This document shows positions 8,977 to 17,748 of a DNA stretch of 64,000 nt, in pieces (position 1 is the first letter of the stretch; each line of letters opens with the position of its first letter). The translations under genes and the position numbers were made by a program. The notes under the pieces were generated by a model. The model was not told the origin of the DNA. It saw nothing but the letters and a program-made list of their open reading frames with translations, and made no database searches. Source of the DNA: Candidatus Binatia bacterium. GTDB taxonomy: Bacteria; Desulfobacterota; Binatia; UBA1149; CAITLU01. The stretch spans positions 1-64,000 of the forward strand of contig DASXOZ010000017.1 of NCBI GenBank assembly GCA_036493895.1, given 5' to 3'.

Positions 8977-9237
8977 GGCCTCTCTCCTGTCCTCCGCGCC
9001 CGTCCAGTCGCGATGCAGCAATCGTGCCGTGACCGTGGGGAACTTCCGGGTGAGAAAACCCCTGTTCTAACAGCACGTCAGGCGATTCCAGGCCGCCGGG
9101 GTCGCGATGCCTTACCAGGTTCGAGAAACGAGCCTCACCGGCTTTCGCAGTCACGCGAACTACCGTCGGAAGGACGCCGCCTCGCTTTCGCGCGAGGCCC
9201 CCCTATCCTCTCCCCGTCCACGTCAACGGAGGGAACA

Positions 9238-9672
9238 ATGCTGCTTGTCCGTGACTGCATGACGAAAACCGTACGCACACTCGGTCCGCGCGACACGGTC
9301 GCGCATGCTCGGGAAGTGATGGTGCGCGAGCGGATCAACCAGCTCCCGATCGTTGCCCACGGCAAGCTCGTCGGGATCGTTACCGATCGCGACCTGCGCG
9401 AGGTGATGCCGACGGTTTTCGAAGCGGCGTCCCATGCAGCGCACCGGGATCGCAAGTGGACGGATCCATCCGAGCTGGCCGTAGAGGAGATCATGACTCC
9501 CGACCTGGTCACGATGGGTCCGGCCGATTCGGTTGCCGACGCGGCATCGCGCCTTCGGGCCGAACGCATCGGCAGTGCACCGGTCCTCGAGGACGGCAAG
9601 CTCGTCGGGATCCTGACGCGAAGCGACCTTCTCGACGCGCTCGTTGCCATCGAGCGCAAGCGCGGAGCGTGA
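9238..9672 (+). CDS. CBS-pair domain protein
   Basis: The protein has 144 residues, with ACGGAGGG upstream of the ATG as a strong ribosome site. It consists only of two CBS motifs: residues 1-57 (MLLVRDCMTKTVRTLGPRDT, then LPIVAHGKLVGIVTDRDLRE) and residues 80-138 (VEEIMTPDLVTMGPADSVAD, then PVLEDGKLVGILTRSDLLDA). Stand-alone CBS pairs bind adenosyl nucleotides and act as energy or redox sensors for other proteins. Here it is transcribed away from the nonahaem cytochrome gene and converges on the cytochrome b operon, whose stop lies 4 bp away. A role in sensing the energetic state of that electron-transfer region is possible but unproven. Confidence 0.88.
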   Translation: MLLVRDCMTKTVRTLGPRDTVAHAREVMVRERINQLPIVAHGKLVGIVTDRDLREVMPTVFEAASHAAHRDRKWTDPSELAVEEIMTPDLVTMGPADSVADAASRLRAERIGSAPVLEDGKLVGILTRSDLLDALVAIERKRGA

Positions 9673-9676
9673 CTCG

Positions 9677-10381
9677 TCAGAGCTGATCGCTCGCGTCACT
9701 GCGAGAGACCTGCGCAGCAGGCGACACTGGTGGCCGCTGCGGCCCCTCGGCCGGCATGAGCGCGTCGCGCGGTATCGTCTGACCCCTCAGCATGCAACGG
9801 AACAGCTCGCCCGGCGTTTCGCCGGTGGTGCCGAGGTACGTGTGGATGATCATGAACACGGAGGCGAAGTAGCCGAGGTACGTGTGGACGATCGCCCAGA
9901 GCGCGATGCCGGGAAGGCCGAACAGGTTGCGTGGCAGGAATTCCGGAAACAGCAGCGCCCAGCCCGCAACGATGATCAGAGGAACGAGAGCAAACATGAC
10001 GGCGAGATAGCTGAGCTTCTGGAGCGGGTTGAATTTCCGCTCGGCCGAGTGCGGGAAGGGGTGCGGCTCACCGAGGAACATTCCGAGCAGATAGTAGCGC
10101 ACCTGGCGCAGCGCGCCCCAGGTTACGTCGTCCAATGACAGCCGGTAGAAGCGGCCGTTGCCGGTCCGGTAATTTCCAACGAGAAACACGACGTAGCCGG
10201 CGGTCAGAAGAATGCCGGCAACGTTGTGGCTCAACACCGACGCCCGGTAACCCGCCAACGGGTAGCCGGGAGTGGAATAGTGCATGGACAGGCCCGTGAT
10301 GAGCAGCACCACGAAGAGCAGCGCGTTGGTCCAGTGCCAGATGCGAAGCCAGAGAGGATAGAGGACGACTTCGCCTTTCAT
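9677..10381 (-). CDS. Cytochrome b561-family membrane haem subunit
   Basis: The protein has 234 residues, starting at the ATG at 10381 that overlaps the stop of the heptahaem cytochrome gene (ATGA). It has about four to five membrane helices with histidines placed as haem-b ligands: LRIWHWTNALLFVV, SVLSHNVAGILL, and the paired IVHTYLGYFASVFMIIHTYL. This is the layout of the di-haem cytochrome b subunits of formate dehydrogenase, hydrogenase and thiosulfate reductase (the Ni,Fe-hydrogenase cytochrome b group). The C-terminal 35 residues are a Pro/Ser-rich tail. With the coupled heptahaem c protein it should form a quinone-linked electron transfer module in the inner membrane; no catalytic molybdopterin subunit is present in the window. 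Confidence 0.85.
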   Translation of the reverse strand: MKGEVVLYPLWLRIWHWTNALLFVVLLITGLSMHYSTPGYPLAGYRASVLSHNVAGILLTAGYVVFLVGNYRTGNGRFYRLSLDDVTWGALRQVRYYLLGMFLGEPHPFPHSAERKFNPLQKLSYLAVMFALVPLIIVAGWALLFPEFLPRNLFGLPGIALWAIVHTYLGYFASVFMIIHTYLGTTGETPGELFRCMLRGQTIPRDALMPAEGPQRPPVSPAAQVSRSDASDQL

Positions 10382-11331
10382 GACATTTTTCTCAATCGCA
10401 TGGCGATCCAGCGACCGCCACCGTGGGCGGCGACGCCGAGCACGACGAGGACGGCCAGGCCGAGCGTCGCCCAATCGAGCCAGACCTGCCGCGTCGCGCC
10501 GGTTACGTACGCGGTATTGAACAGCACCGAGTTCAGCCAGCCTTTCTCGCTGCGTTGGAGGGTGGCCTCGTGGGTGTAGAGCTCGGTGGCAAGCAGCGTA
10601 TTGCTGGCATGGCACGCTACGCAGTCCGCCAGCGCCTCCCTGGCCGGCAGGATCTTGTGCATCGGCGCTTCCAGCGAAGACGTGGTGGGGCGACCCTTCA
10701 GGTCGGTGTGGCACGCGATGCACGGGCTGCTGCGCAGGTGGACCTCGGCATGGATCAGCCGCGTGTGTTTTTTCGCCAGCGCCGCCAGCGCGAGCTTCGG
10801 ATCGTCGCGCGAGGCTTCATCGACGTGACACGCCACGCAGCTTTCGTTGGCGATCGTCATGCCGGCGAGCAGGTTGGTCACGCGGCTGGCCGGACTGAAG
10901 TAGTGCGGCGAATGGCACGTGGTGCATCGAAGCAGGGGGACCTTGTTCTCGTGAACGCTCCCGGCGACTGCGCCGGCGATGCCGTCCCAGTCGTGAGGCT
11001 CGGACCCCTCGTGACAGTCGGTGCAGTCCTTGACCGTGGACTGATCCGAGTCGTGGGGGAAAGTCGAAAAGCCTTTTTCGTGACACAGGTCGCAGGCCTG
11101 CTGACCGTGGACCGACGACAGGTAACGGAACTGATCGACGACTTCCTTGCGAGGTCGATGGCAGCCGATGCAGGTTGCCTCTTTTTGTACCGCCGTCGTT
11201 TGTGCGAGGGCCGCGGTCGCTGTGCCGCCCGAGGTGAGCACGAAGACGAGGAGGATCAGCCAGCCGATGACGCGACGTGATGCCGTCGCTTCTCCGGTCA
11301 TGCTTTGCGCGAGCAGTGCCGACGCGCCCAT
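10378..11331 (-). CDS. Membrane-anchored heptahaem cytochrome c
   Basis: The start at 11331 (GAGGAG just upstream) gives 317 residues. After a signal or anchor helix (about 21-43) there are seven CXXCH sites at C54, 80, 103, 136, 165, 204 and 237, with many extra histidines available as distal ligands. A C-terminal helix at about 286-305 anchors the protein, which ends in a basic cytoplasmic tail. The gene is translationally coupled to the cytochrome b561 gene. The architecture recalls tetrahaem/octahaem c-type partners of quinol-oxidising cytochrome b, passing electrons between the quinone pool and periplasmic acceptors such as the nonahaem protein. The acceptor or donor substrate is not deducible. 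Confidence 0.85.
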   Translation of the reverse strand: MGASALLAQSMTGEATASRRVIGWLILLVFVLTSGGTATAALAQTTAVQKEATCIGCHRPRKEVVDQFRYLSSVHGQQACDLCHEKGFSTFPHDSDQSTVKDCTDCHEGSEPHDWDGIAGAVAGSVHENKVPLLRCTTCHSPHYFSPASRVTNLLAGMTIANESCVACHVDEASRDDPKLALAALAKKHTRLIHAEVHLRSSPCIACHTDLKGRPTTSSLEAPMHKILPAREALADCVACHASNTLLATELYTHEATLQRSEKGWLNSVLFNTAYVTGATRQVWLDWATLGLAVLVVLGVAAHGGGRWIAMRLRKMS

Positions 11332-11799
11332 GATGCTCCTCTCGATCCTCGTCCCTCTCCATGTGGAGCATTTTCCGTGCCGGAAGTTGCAGGCAACGCC
11401 GCTGCGCGGGAAGAACGTGCCGCGAACGACGAACGGATGGTTGTTGCAGCGGGTCCGAAGCGTTCCCGGGTCCTCGTCGCCAGGTTTCGAGGTGACGCAA
11501 AGTCGGCCGCGCCTTCGCAAAGCCGGGAATTCTGCCCCACGACGTCGTCGATCATGAGAACTCTCAAATCCTGACCAGTCTCGAGCGCGACCACGCACAG
11601 CGCTCGGCGCGATGGGTGATGGGGCGCAAGCGGGTCCTGCGGGGCTGCGTCGTGATGGATCGCGAGGGAATCGACCAGTCGTTCCCGGGCGCGCCGCTGC
11701 CGGACTGGCGGTGGCGCCGGCCGTTGGCTATTTCGGACGACAAGCCGCCAAAGCAGCGGCCGCTGCTGTATCCATCAACTCGACCAAGGAGAGAGGCCC
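11332..11799. other. Non-coding divergent interval
   Basis: This 468-bp stretch separates the divergent cytochrome operon and DUF3303-like gene. Frames across it (for example 11612-11803) lack family features and I see them as spurious. It must contain the two promoters. A strong ribosome site, AAGGAGAG, sits just before 11800. Confidence 0.45.
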
Positions 11800-12114
11800 A
11801 TGAAGTACATGATCAGCTGGTACGAACGGTCACAGGGATCACCGATCGAATACGAGAACGCCCAGAAGCGGATCCTGGAGGTTTTCCGACCGTGGAAGGC
11901 GCCGGCCAATTTCAAGATCGAGGTCTTCGTCATACGGGTGGGCGAGTGGGGCGGCCATATGCTCGTAGACTGCGATGACCCGGCGGCGGTTCACAAGTTC
12001 TGCTCGATGCTCCCCGCATTCGAGTTCCAGGCTCGACCCGTGATTCCGGTCGAAGAGGCGATCCGCGTCGAGCTCGAAGCGATGGCCTGGCGCGACGGGC
12101 TGCAGGGCAAATAG
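11800..12114 (+). CDS. Small DUF3303-like protein
   Basis: The protein has 104 residues with a clear ribosome site (AAGGAGAG) 8 bases before the ATG. The sequence MKYMISWYERSQGSP at the start and MLVDCDDPAAVHKF in the middle are typical of DUF3303-type proteins, short ferredoxin-like (dimeric alpha-beta barrel) folds beginning with a MxYMVxW strand. Function is unknown. No signal peptide is present, so it is cytoplasmic. It stands alone between divergent and convergent neighbours. Confidence 0.65.
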   Translation: MKYMISWYERSQGSPIEYENAQKRILEVFRPWKAPANFKIEVFVIRVGEWGGHMLVDCDDPAAVHKFCSMLPAFEFQARPVIPVEEAIRVELEAMAWRDGLQGK

Positions 12115-12169
12115 CCACTGGACGCATGCCTCCGTGCGGGCGATCCGCTCGCGCCGAGGCTGCCGGCTT

Positions 12170-13033
12170 CTACTCCGCGGCCTTCGCCGTCTTGTCGAGC
12201 AGCGCACGGATCGTGCGCTGGTGATACTGCGTCGTGAACGTGTTCGGCTCGGCGAACTCCTCGGCGAGCATTGCCTGGTCGAATGTCATGTCCGCCGCCT
12301 GCCGCATGAGAGGCTTCGTCATGGAAACGACGTAGTCGGGCAGGCGGCAGATGCGCTCGCACCACTCGAGCGCAACGGCGTCCAGCTCCTCGCGCGGCAC
12401 CGCGGCGTTGACGAGTCCCATCTCTGCAGCTTCCCTCCCCGTCACCGTCCGACCGGTGACGAACAGCTCGAATGCTTTCTGGTAGCCGATGCGCCGCGTG
12501 AGCACCCAGTTGGTGCCGACTTCCGGCACCAGTCCGATGCGGCCGAACGCGGTGACAAGGCGCGCATCCTCGGCGGCGACGATGAGATCGGCGTTGAGGG
12601 CCCACGCGAGCGCCACGCCCGCGGCATCGCCGTTGATCGCGGCAATGACGACCTTGTCACAGTGGACGATCGTGCGCGCGATGCCGCCGAACTGTTGCCG
12701 GATCCAGCGCCAGAGGTCGGCGGTTCCCTCTTCTCGATCGGCGAACGTGTGCGCGCGCTCCGTCATCAGCTTCCAGTCTCCGCCGACCGAAAACACGCGG
12801 CCGCTGCCGGTGAGCACGATGACGCGGACCTCGTCGTCGGCAACCAGCTCGCCGAGCGTTTGCTGCAGCTCGACGGTGAGCGGTCCGGAAAGGGCGTTGT
12901 TGTTGGCCTCGTCGACCATTCGCAGCACTGCGACGGCAGGCCGGGGCCGCTCCACTTTCACGCGCGTGCGAGGCTCGGCGCGAAGCGCCGCGACGTATTG
13001 TCTGGTGCCGATGCTGGTCGGGATCGTTGTCAT
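12170..13033 (-). CDS. Enoyl-CoA hydratase/isomerase (crotonase) family protein
   Basis: The protein has 287 residues from the ATG at 13033, which overlaps the TetR stop by four bases. The crotonase fold is seen in VRVIVLTGSGRVFSVGGDW (first oxyanion-hole strand, about 69-87), AINGDAAGVALAWALNADLI (second oxyanion loop) and IGLVPEVGTNWVLTRRIG, which supplies the catalytic-type Glu. The C-terminal helical segment contains the usual GREAAEMGLVN motif. Enoyl-CoA hydratases hydrate trans-2-enoyl-CoA in beta-oxidation; the exact substrate cannot be read. Coupling to the TetR gene suggests that this enzyme's regulator senses an acyl-CoA or a related pathway compound. Confidence 0.88.
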   Translation of the reverse strand: MTTIPTSIGTRQYVAALRAEPRTRVKVERPRPAVAVLRMVDEANNNALSGPLTVELQQTLGELVADDEVRVIVLTGSGRVFSVGGDWKLMTERAHTFADREEGTADLWRWIRQQFGGIARTIVHCDKVVIAAINGDAAGVALAWALNADLIVAAEDARLVTAFGRIGLVPEVGTNWVLTRRIGYQKAFELFVTGRTVTGREAAEMGLVNAAVPREELDAVALEWCERICRLPDYVVSMTKPLMRQAADMTFDQAMLAEEFAEPNTFTTQYHQRTIRALLDKTAKAAE

Positions 13034-13692
13034 TTGCGCGTCCTCCTGCTGGCCGCTGTCCGGCGTTTCGCTTCCATAGTGGTGGTGCTGCCTGTGGCGG
13101 ACTCGGCGCGTACGGCGCGCCACACTGCCTCGGCCAGCGCATTGCTCTGCTCGGCGGCATCCTTCGGACGCGGGCCGCGTACCCATGCGGCCGCCAGGGC
13201 GGCGCATGGCGCCGCAAGCAGCGCCGTCAGCACGGCCGGCGAAAGCTCGCGCATCTCTGCGCTGGCGACGAAGCGCGCGAGCCTGGCGTGCACGAGCGCG
13301 AGGAATCGCCTGGTGGCCGCGCGGATTTCCTTCTCGGATTCGGCCACCTGCGGGGACTGCCTCGCCTCGAGAAGAAGGCGTGCGGCATCATGGTGCGCCG
13401 CCACCCATTCGAAGTAGTGGAGCACCGTCGTCTTGACCGCAGCTTCGCCGCTGGTGCACGCATCGAGCGCCTCCAGGTAGCTGTCGTGGTAGCGTTGGAG
13501 GACCTCGAGGTAGACGCGGCCGGCGATGCCGTCCTTGTCGCCGAAGTGATGGTAGATGCTGCCGACGCTGGCGCCGGAGACGGCGCGAATCTCGGCGATC
13601 GTCGTGTTGCCGACGCCGTGCTTTGCGAAACAGACGATTGCGGCGTCGAGGATCCCGGCGCGGCGATCCGTTCGTGGCGCCACCCGCGGCAT
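13030..13692 (-). CDS. TetR/AcrR-family transcriptional regulator
   Basis: The protein has 220 residues. The N-terminal DNA-binding domain is clear: ILDAAIVCFAKHGVGNTTIA followed by the recognition helix region VSGASVGSIYHHFGDKDGIA (about 14-60). The C-terminal ligand domain is helical and less conserved. Its stop overlaps the enoyl-CoA hydratase start, so both are made from one transcript. A perfect inverted repeat, GACTAGAA-N5-TTCTAGTC, lies 13-33 bp upstream of the ATG and is almost certainly its own operator, giving autorepression. The gene probably controls fatty-acid or steroid-like acyl-CoA catabolism; the operator resembles KstR boxes but has a different spacer. Confidence 0.9.
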   Translation of the reverse strand: MPRVAPRTDRRAGILDAAIVCFAKHGVGNTTIAEIRAVSGASVGSIYHHFGDKDGIAGRVYLEVLQRYHDSYLEALDACTSGEAAVKTTVLHYFEWVAAHHDAARLLLEARQSPQVAESEKEIRAATRRFLALVHARLARFVASAEMRELSPAVLTALLAAPCAALAAAWVRGPRPKDAAEQSNALAEAVWRAVRAESATGSTTTMEAKRRTAASRRTRK

Positions 13693-13704
13693 GGGCGGAT
13701 AGGA

Positions 13705-13725
13705 GACTAGAACATTATTCTAGTC
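13705..13725. promoter_or_regulatory. TetR operator, perfect inverted repeat
   Basis: GACTAGAA and TTCTAGTC are exact reverse complements separated by CATTA. The repeat sits 13 bp before the TetR start codon, overlapping where the promoter should be, as expected for autorepression. The core TAGAA-N5-TTCTA recurs at 18950-18964. Confidence 0.75.
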
Positions 13726-13765
13726 AAGCCGCATCGCCCGTGCAGAAGCGCTGCCCGCCCGTGAC

Positions 13766-14596
13766 TCAGCGGCAGGCGCAGATGCGACCGGTATCCGCGT
13801 TCGTGCTCGAAGCATCGGTAGGCGGCGTCTGACAGCGGGCGCGGAAGATGACGTCTCCGGGTGCGGTGAGCACGGCGCAGCCGTAGCCGCCCCCCGCGCA
13901 GTCGCCGGAAGCATCGAGCCCCGAGCTTGGAGCACCGGTTGCGTCGAGCAGTGCAATGCAGTTCGCGTCCGAGCCGTCGCTGCCGGCAATGATCGTGGTA
14001 GCATCGTCGTAGACGAGGCCCCTGGCGCCGCAGGTGCTCGTACAACTCGCGCCGTTGGCGCCGAGGAACCAGCATGCGTCGCCGTACGGAACGCCCGGAG
14101 ACGGACACGCCGTACAACCCGTCAAGTTGAAGTCGCAGCCGCCCGTGCAGGCCAGCGTTCCGTGAAGTCCGAACGAGGCGCAGGAAAGTCCGCCGAGATC
14201 GGCGCCGTCGCATTTCTCTCCGGCGACGTCGATCGAGCCGTCGCCGCAGGCCGGGATGCTCCCGGTACCCGCGATGATCGCGGCCGCTGCCGTCGCTTGA
14301 GCGGAGAGGTAAGTGTCCATGTCTGCAGAGGTGGCGATATGGTCCGGACACATTCCGCCGCCGGCGGTATCGGCGGTACCCCACTTGTCGCCGAATTTCG
14401 CAATGCACGTCGAATAATCCGGCGTTGCGCTCTTGCTGGCCGCGACCGCGTCGGCCTTCTGCCGGCATGCGTAATAGGAGCCCGCGACCTTGTCCTTGGC
14501 TGCCGCGCACTTCTCGCCCGGAGTCGGCGCGGCGATGGCGGTAGCGGAGCTCCACACGATCGCGATGGCCATTGCTGTCCGAAACATCGTTTCCAT
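13766..14596 (-). CDS. Exported Cys-rich protein of myxobacterial type
   Basis: The protein has 276 residues, with GGAGG nine bases upstream of the ATG at 14596. A signal peptide (to about AIA22) is followed by a helical region (GEKCAAAKDKVAGSYYACRQ) with paired cysteines. Then comes the motif ACGDGSIDVAGEKCDGADLG with GLSCASFGLHGTLACTGGCD, a cysteine-rich module common in exported proteins of Myxococcota and relatives. The C-terminal 110 residues contain further cysteines and end in ICACR. It follows the 1027-residue protein by 68 bp and is likely the last gene of that operon. Biochemical role unknown; an extracellular or outer-surface location is expected. Confidence 0.75.
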   Translation of the reverse strand: METMFRTAMAIAIVWSSATAIAAPTPGEKCAAAKDKVAGSYYACRQKADAVAASKSATPDYSTCIAKFGDKWGTADTAGGGMCPDHIATSADMDTYLSAQATAAAAIIAGTGSIPACGDGSIDVAGEKCDGADLGGLSCASFGLHGTLACTGGCDFNLTGCTACPSPGVPYGDACWFLGANGASCTSTCGARGLVYDDATTIIAGSDGSDANCIALLDATGAPSSGLDASGDCAGGGYGCAVLTAPGDVIFRARCQTPPTDASSTNADTGRICACR

Positions 14597-14664
14597 CGGT
14601 TGTCCTCCGGCTGTTCGTCGTCCTCGGTCAGTTTTGCGGCAGCCGCCGGTCGTTTGAGGCCCGG

Positions 14665-17600
14665 TCATTTTGTCTGCGCCTTGAAGATCGCGGCGCTGTT
14701 GGTGCCGGTATCGGCCACCGCGAACTGGCTCATCCAGCACATGCCCGCGTCATTGACCAGCTGAACGGTGACGTTCGGCTCTTCGTGGAAGAACGTGGCG
14801 CCCGCGGGAGAAGGCAGCGTGAGGTTGGCGTGACCGGCAAGGACCTTCGCCTGGGTGCGACCCGCATTGCCGGAGCGCAACTGCACCTTCAGGACGCCCT
14901 CGGAGCTTCCCGTCTTGTCCTTGTACTGCAGGAGGGACGGCACCTTGCTTATCCAGTGCGTGGACGGGGCGATATCGATGGACGCCTTGAGCGAAGAAAC
15001 CGTTGACGCCTCGTCGTAGATGCACAGCGTATAGTGCGTGTCGGTCCCGGGCGTGCCGAAGTCTTCGGGCGCGAAGGCATCGCCGTGGCTCCACTGCCAC
15101 GACAGCTTGTCCTTCAGCTGGCCGTTCGAATTGTTGATCTGGAGCTTCGAAGCCGGCGCGACCAGGCAGGCGGCCGCGTCGCGCGGGACCGGTGCGTGCA
15201 CGCAAGCAGCCAGATCCTCGCTGCACGAATCCTGGGTGCACGCGTCGGTGTCGGCACAGCTGTTCGGAACGCCGGTGACACAGTCGCCATTTCCGTCGCA
15301 GGTGTCGTTGATCGTGCAGAAATACCCGTCCTCGCAGGAGCTGCCGGCCGCTTCGAACTTGCACGTCGAAGAGCAGCAGTCGCCGTTCTCGTTGTTCCCG
15401 TCGTCACATTGCTCGCCCGCGAGCGGGTTGACGAAGCCGTCGCCGCAGAACAGGCACCCGTTGATTCGCGTACCGTGACAGGCCTTGTTGCTGCAGACGT
15501 CGTTGTTCGTGCAGCGGTTGTGGTCGTCGCACGGGCTGCTGTTGGCCGTATTCGAGCACCCGCTCGTCAGCGAGCAGAAATCATCCGTGCAAGGGTTGCT
15601 GTCGTTGCACGCGGAGTCGTCGGCGCTGTGCCGGCACGTGCCGTCGCTGGTGTTGCAGGAGTCGGTCGTGCAGGCCACGCCGTCGTCGCAGCTTTTGGGC
15701 GTGTGCTGGCAGGTCCCGTTGTTGACGGACGTGTTGCAGATATCCGTGGTGCACGGGTCGCCGTCTTCGCACAGCGGAACGGCAGGGTAGCCTGGCGCGG
15801 CTGTCTGCGAGAGGCAGTTCTCGTTCTGGCAGTCGGCGCTGCATCCGTCTCCGTCGACTGCGTTGCCGTCGTCGCAGGATTCGCCGGGATCGATCCTGCG
15901 GTTGCCGCAAAGCGGGCAGGGCGCCAGCGTGGCATCGGCCACGAGCGTCGCCGCGGGAGCAACCGTACCTTGCACCTGAGGCGGGTTGGCGACGCTTCGG
16001 TAGCGCAGCGTGTTGCTGCCGCTGGCGCCGGACGTCACCGTGCTTCCTGCCAGCAGCTTCATCGTGTCGTGGGAGATCAGCGTGTTGGCGCCATTGTCGA
16101 CGTTGTTGTCGAGACTGCTGCCGCTCTGGAGCGTCAAACCGCAGGCTTCCGCACCAAGGCTGCCGCCGCCGGTTCCCGCCACCGACATGGCTCCGCTGAT
16201 ACTGGCGTCCTGCCGGGCGACGAGCACTGCGCTGCCTCCGGCGCCGCCGCTGCCGCCGCTGACGTCGGCGTCGCCGGCGAAGCTCAGATCTCCGCTGATC
16301 GATTCGAGGTCCAGGACGCCGCCGCCGGCGCTGCCGCCGCTCAGGTCGAAGGCCGCGGCAGGGCCGATGGTCGCGGTTCCGCCGTCGGCGGTGATCTGTG
16401 CGAAGCCGCCGTCGCCCTGGGCTCCTGCGGCCTTCGCGGTGACGTCGCCGTCGATTTCGAGGCCGGCGCCCGACTCGATCGTAACGTCCGAGCCCTCACC
16501 GTCCGGAGTAGAGCCATTGCCGATCAGCCGCGTGTTCGCGTCGAGCAGCACGTTGCGCAGGGCCTCGAGATCCTGGCTGCCACCGTCGCCGGAATCATTC
16601 TCGGAGTCCATGTGGCCGCTGGTTTCGATCGTGCTTTTGTTGGAAGCCGAGACACCGTGAAACGAGAAGTCCCGCCCCGCGGTGACCGAGATGTCGCCGC
16701 CGAAACCGGCGCCCGCCCCGGAATTGGCGATCAGGCTGCTCGTGACGGTGACGTCCCGCCGGGCGGTGAGGTCGATTGTTCCACCATCGAAGTCTCCTCC
16801 GAGAACGTTGATGTCGGACTGAAGCACGACGTCCGTTCCGGCGTTGAGCTCGACGTCGCCACCGGTCGAAGCGCCGCCACCGGTAGCGTTGATGTTGTTG
16901 CTTATCGTGATCGAGCCTGTCCGCGCGTCCACCGACAGGCTGCCGCCGTCGGAGTCCACCGACGTGCTGTTGAGGGTGACCGGCTTGGCAATCGAGACGG
17001 AATCGGCGGCGCGGATGACGATCGTGGCCGGATTGTCCGAGCTCCCGGTGACAGAGCCTCCGAGGCTGATCGATGCTGTGCCGACGCTGCAGCTGCCGTA
17101 TTCGCAGTCGCTGTTGTCCGCGCAGTTGACGGGATTGTCCCCCCGGCCCGTACACGTGATCTGCGAGGGGCAGGTACCGAGGTCGCAATCGGCGTTCGTG
17201 CTGCAGCGAAAGTACGTCGTCGAGCCCGAGCAGCGGTGGAGGGAACCACAGTGCCCGAGCTGACAGTCGGTATCGCCCGTGCACGTGCGTGTCGTCTTGA
17301 GGGAGCAGCGTCTCACTCCGCAAGGGCCGAGCTGGCAGTCGCCGTCGTCGAGGCACGGGACCAGGGGATTGGCGGAGGTGCAAAGGCGGCGGGCCTGCAA
17401 AAGCACCGAACCGCTGCTGCTGCCCGAAGAGGTCGCGCCTGCGGCATTCAGGAATGCGCTGGAAGTGGATGCGGTAAATGATCCGCAATCGATCCTGCCG
17501 CTTCCGGTGCCGAAGTTGAACTGACCCGCGCCGGACACGTTCACGGTGCGCGTACCGAAGTCCAGGACCGCATTGTTGGCGACGTCGAAGGTGCTCGTCA

Positions 17601-17748
17601 CGTTGCACGGATTGGCGTTGCTCGCACAGACGTCGGCGGAGGTGGTGGCGGGAGTTCCCGCCCTTGCCGTCGATGCCGCGCACATGCAGACGGCGACGAA
17701 GATCGCTGCAACTGCCTGCGAGCTCTTGATCCGGTGACCGCCGCTCAT
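14665..17748 (-). CDS. Large exported beta-helix protein with DUF4215-type Cys-rich repeats
   Basis: The protein has 1027 residues. In order it shows a signal peptide to about A30; an Ig-like or beta segment; a Cys-rich block of C.....DC..G.C repeats (about 125-222); a long Gly/Ser/Asp-rich parallel beta-helix region (about 225-600) with repeated GG.(I/V).L.A strands; a CGNRRIDPGESCDDGNAVDG repeat at about 612; tandem CTTD.CN-type repeats to about 850 including CGDGFVNPLAGEQCDDGNNE; and a C-terminal beta domain (about 870-1027). Such proteins are surface or secreted in myxobacteria-like lineages, and none of the parts has a known activity. The start codon overlaps the stop of the preceding beta-helix gene (ATGA). 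Confidence 0.8.
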   Translation of the reverse strand: MSGGHRIKSSQAVAAIFVAVCMCAASTARAGTPATTSADVCASNANPCNVTSTFDVANNAVLDFGTRTVNVSGAGQFNFGTGSGRIDCGSFTASTSSAFLNAAGATSSGSSSGSVLLQARRLCTSANPLVPCLDDGDCQLGPCGVRRCSLKTTRTCTGDTDCQLGHCGSLHRCSGSTTYFRCSTNADCDLGTCPSQITCTGRGDNPVNCADNSDCEYGSCSVGTASISLGGSVTGSSDNPATIVIRAADSVSIAKPVTLNSTSVDSDGGSLSVDARTGSITISNNINATGGGASTGGDVELNAGTDVVLQSDINVLGGDFDGGTIDLTARRDVTVTSSLIANSGAGAGFGGDISVTAGRDFSFHGVSASNKSTIETSGHMDSENDSGDGGSQDLEALRNVLLDANTRLIGNGSTPDGEGSDVTIESGAGLEIDGDVTAKAAGAQGDGGFAQITADGGTATIGPAAAFDLSGGSAGGGVLDLESISGDLSFAGDADVSGGSGGAGGSAVLVARQDASISGAMSVAGTGGGSLGAEACGLTLQSGSSLDNNVDNGANTLISHDTMKLLAGSTVTSGASGSNTLRYRSVANPPQVQGTVAPAATLVADATLAPCPLCGNRRIDPGESCDDGNAVDGDGCSADCQNENCLSQTAAPGYPAVPLCEDGDPCTTDICNTSVNNGTCQHTPKSCDDGVACTTDSCNTSDGTCRHSADDSACNDSNPCTDDFCSLTSGCSNTANSSPCDDHNRCTNNDVCSNKACHGTRINGCLFCGDGFVNPLAGEQCDDGNNENGDCCSSTCKFEAAGSSCEDGYFCTINDTCDGNGDCVTGVPNSCADTDACTQDSCSEDLAACVHAPVPRDAAACLVAPASKLQINNSNGQLKDKLSWQWSHGDAFAPEDFGTPGTDTHYTLCIYDEASTVSSLKASIDIAPSTHWISKVPSLLQYKDKTGSSEGVLKVQLRSGNAGRTQAKVLAGHANLTLPSPAGATFFHEEPNVTVQLVNDAGMCWMSQFAVADTGTNSAAIFKAQTK

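Noticed and set aside
15034-17481. An 815-codon frame opposite the 1027-residue exported protein
   Set aside because: Repetitive Val/Ala/Arg composition mirrors the Gly/Ser/Asp repeats on the real strand; no ribosome site or family match.
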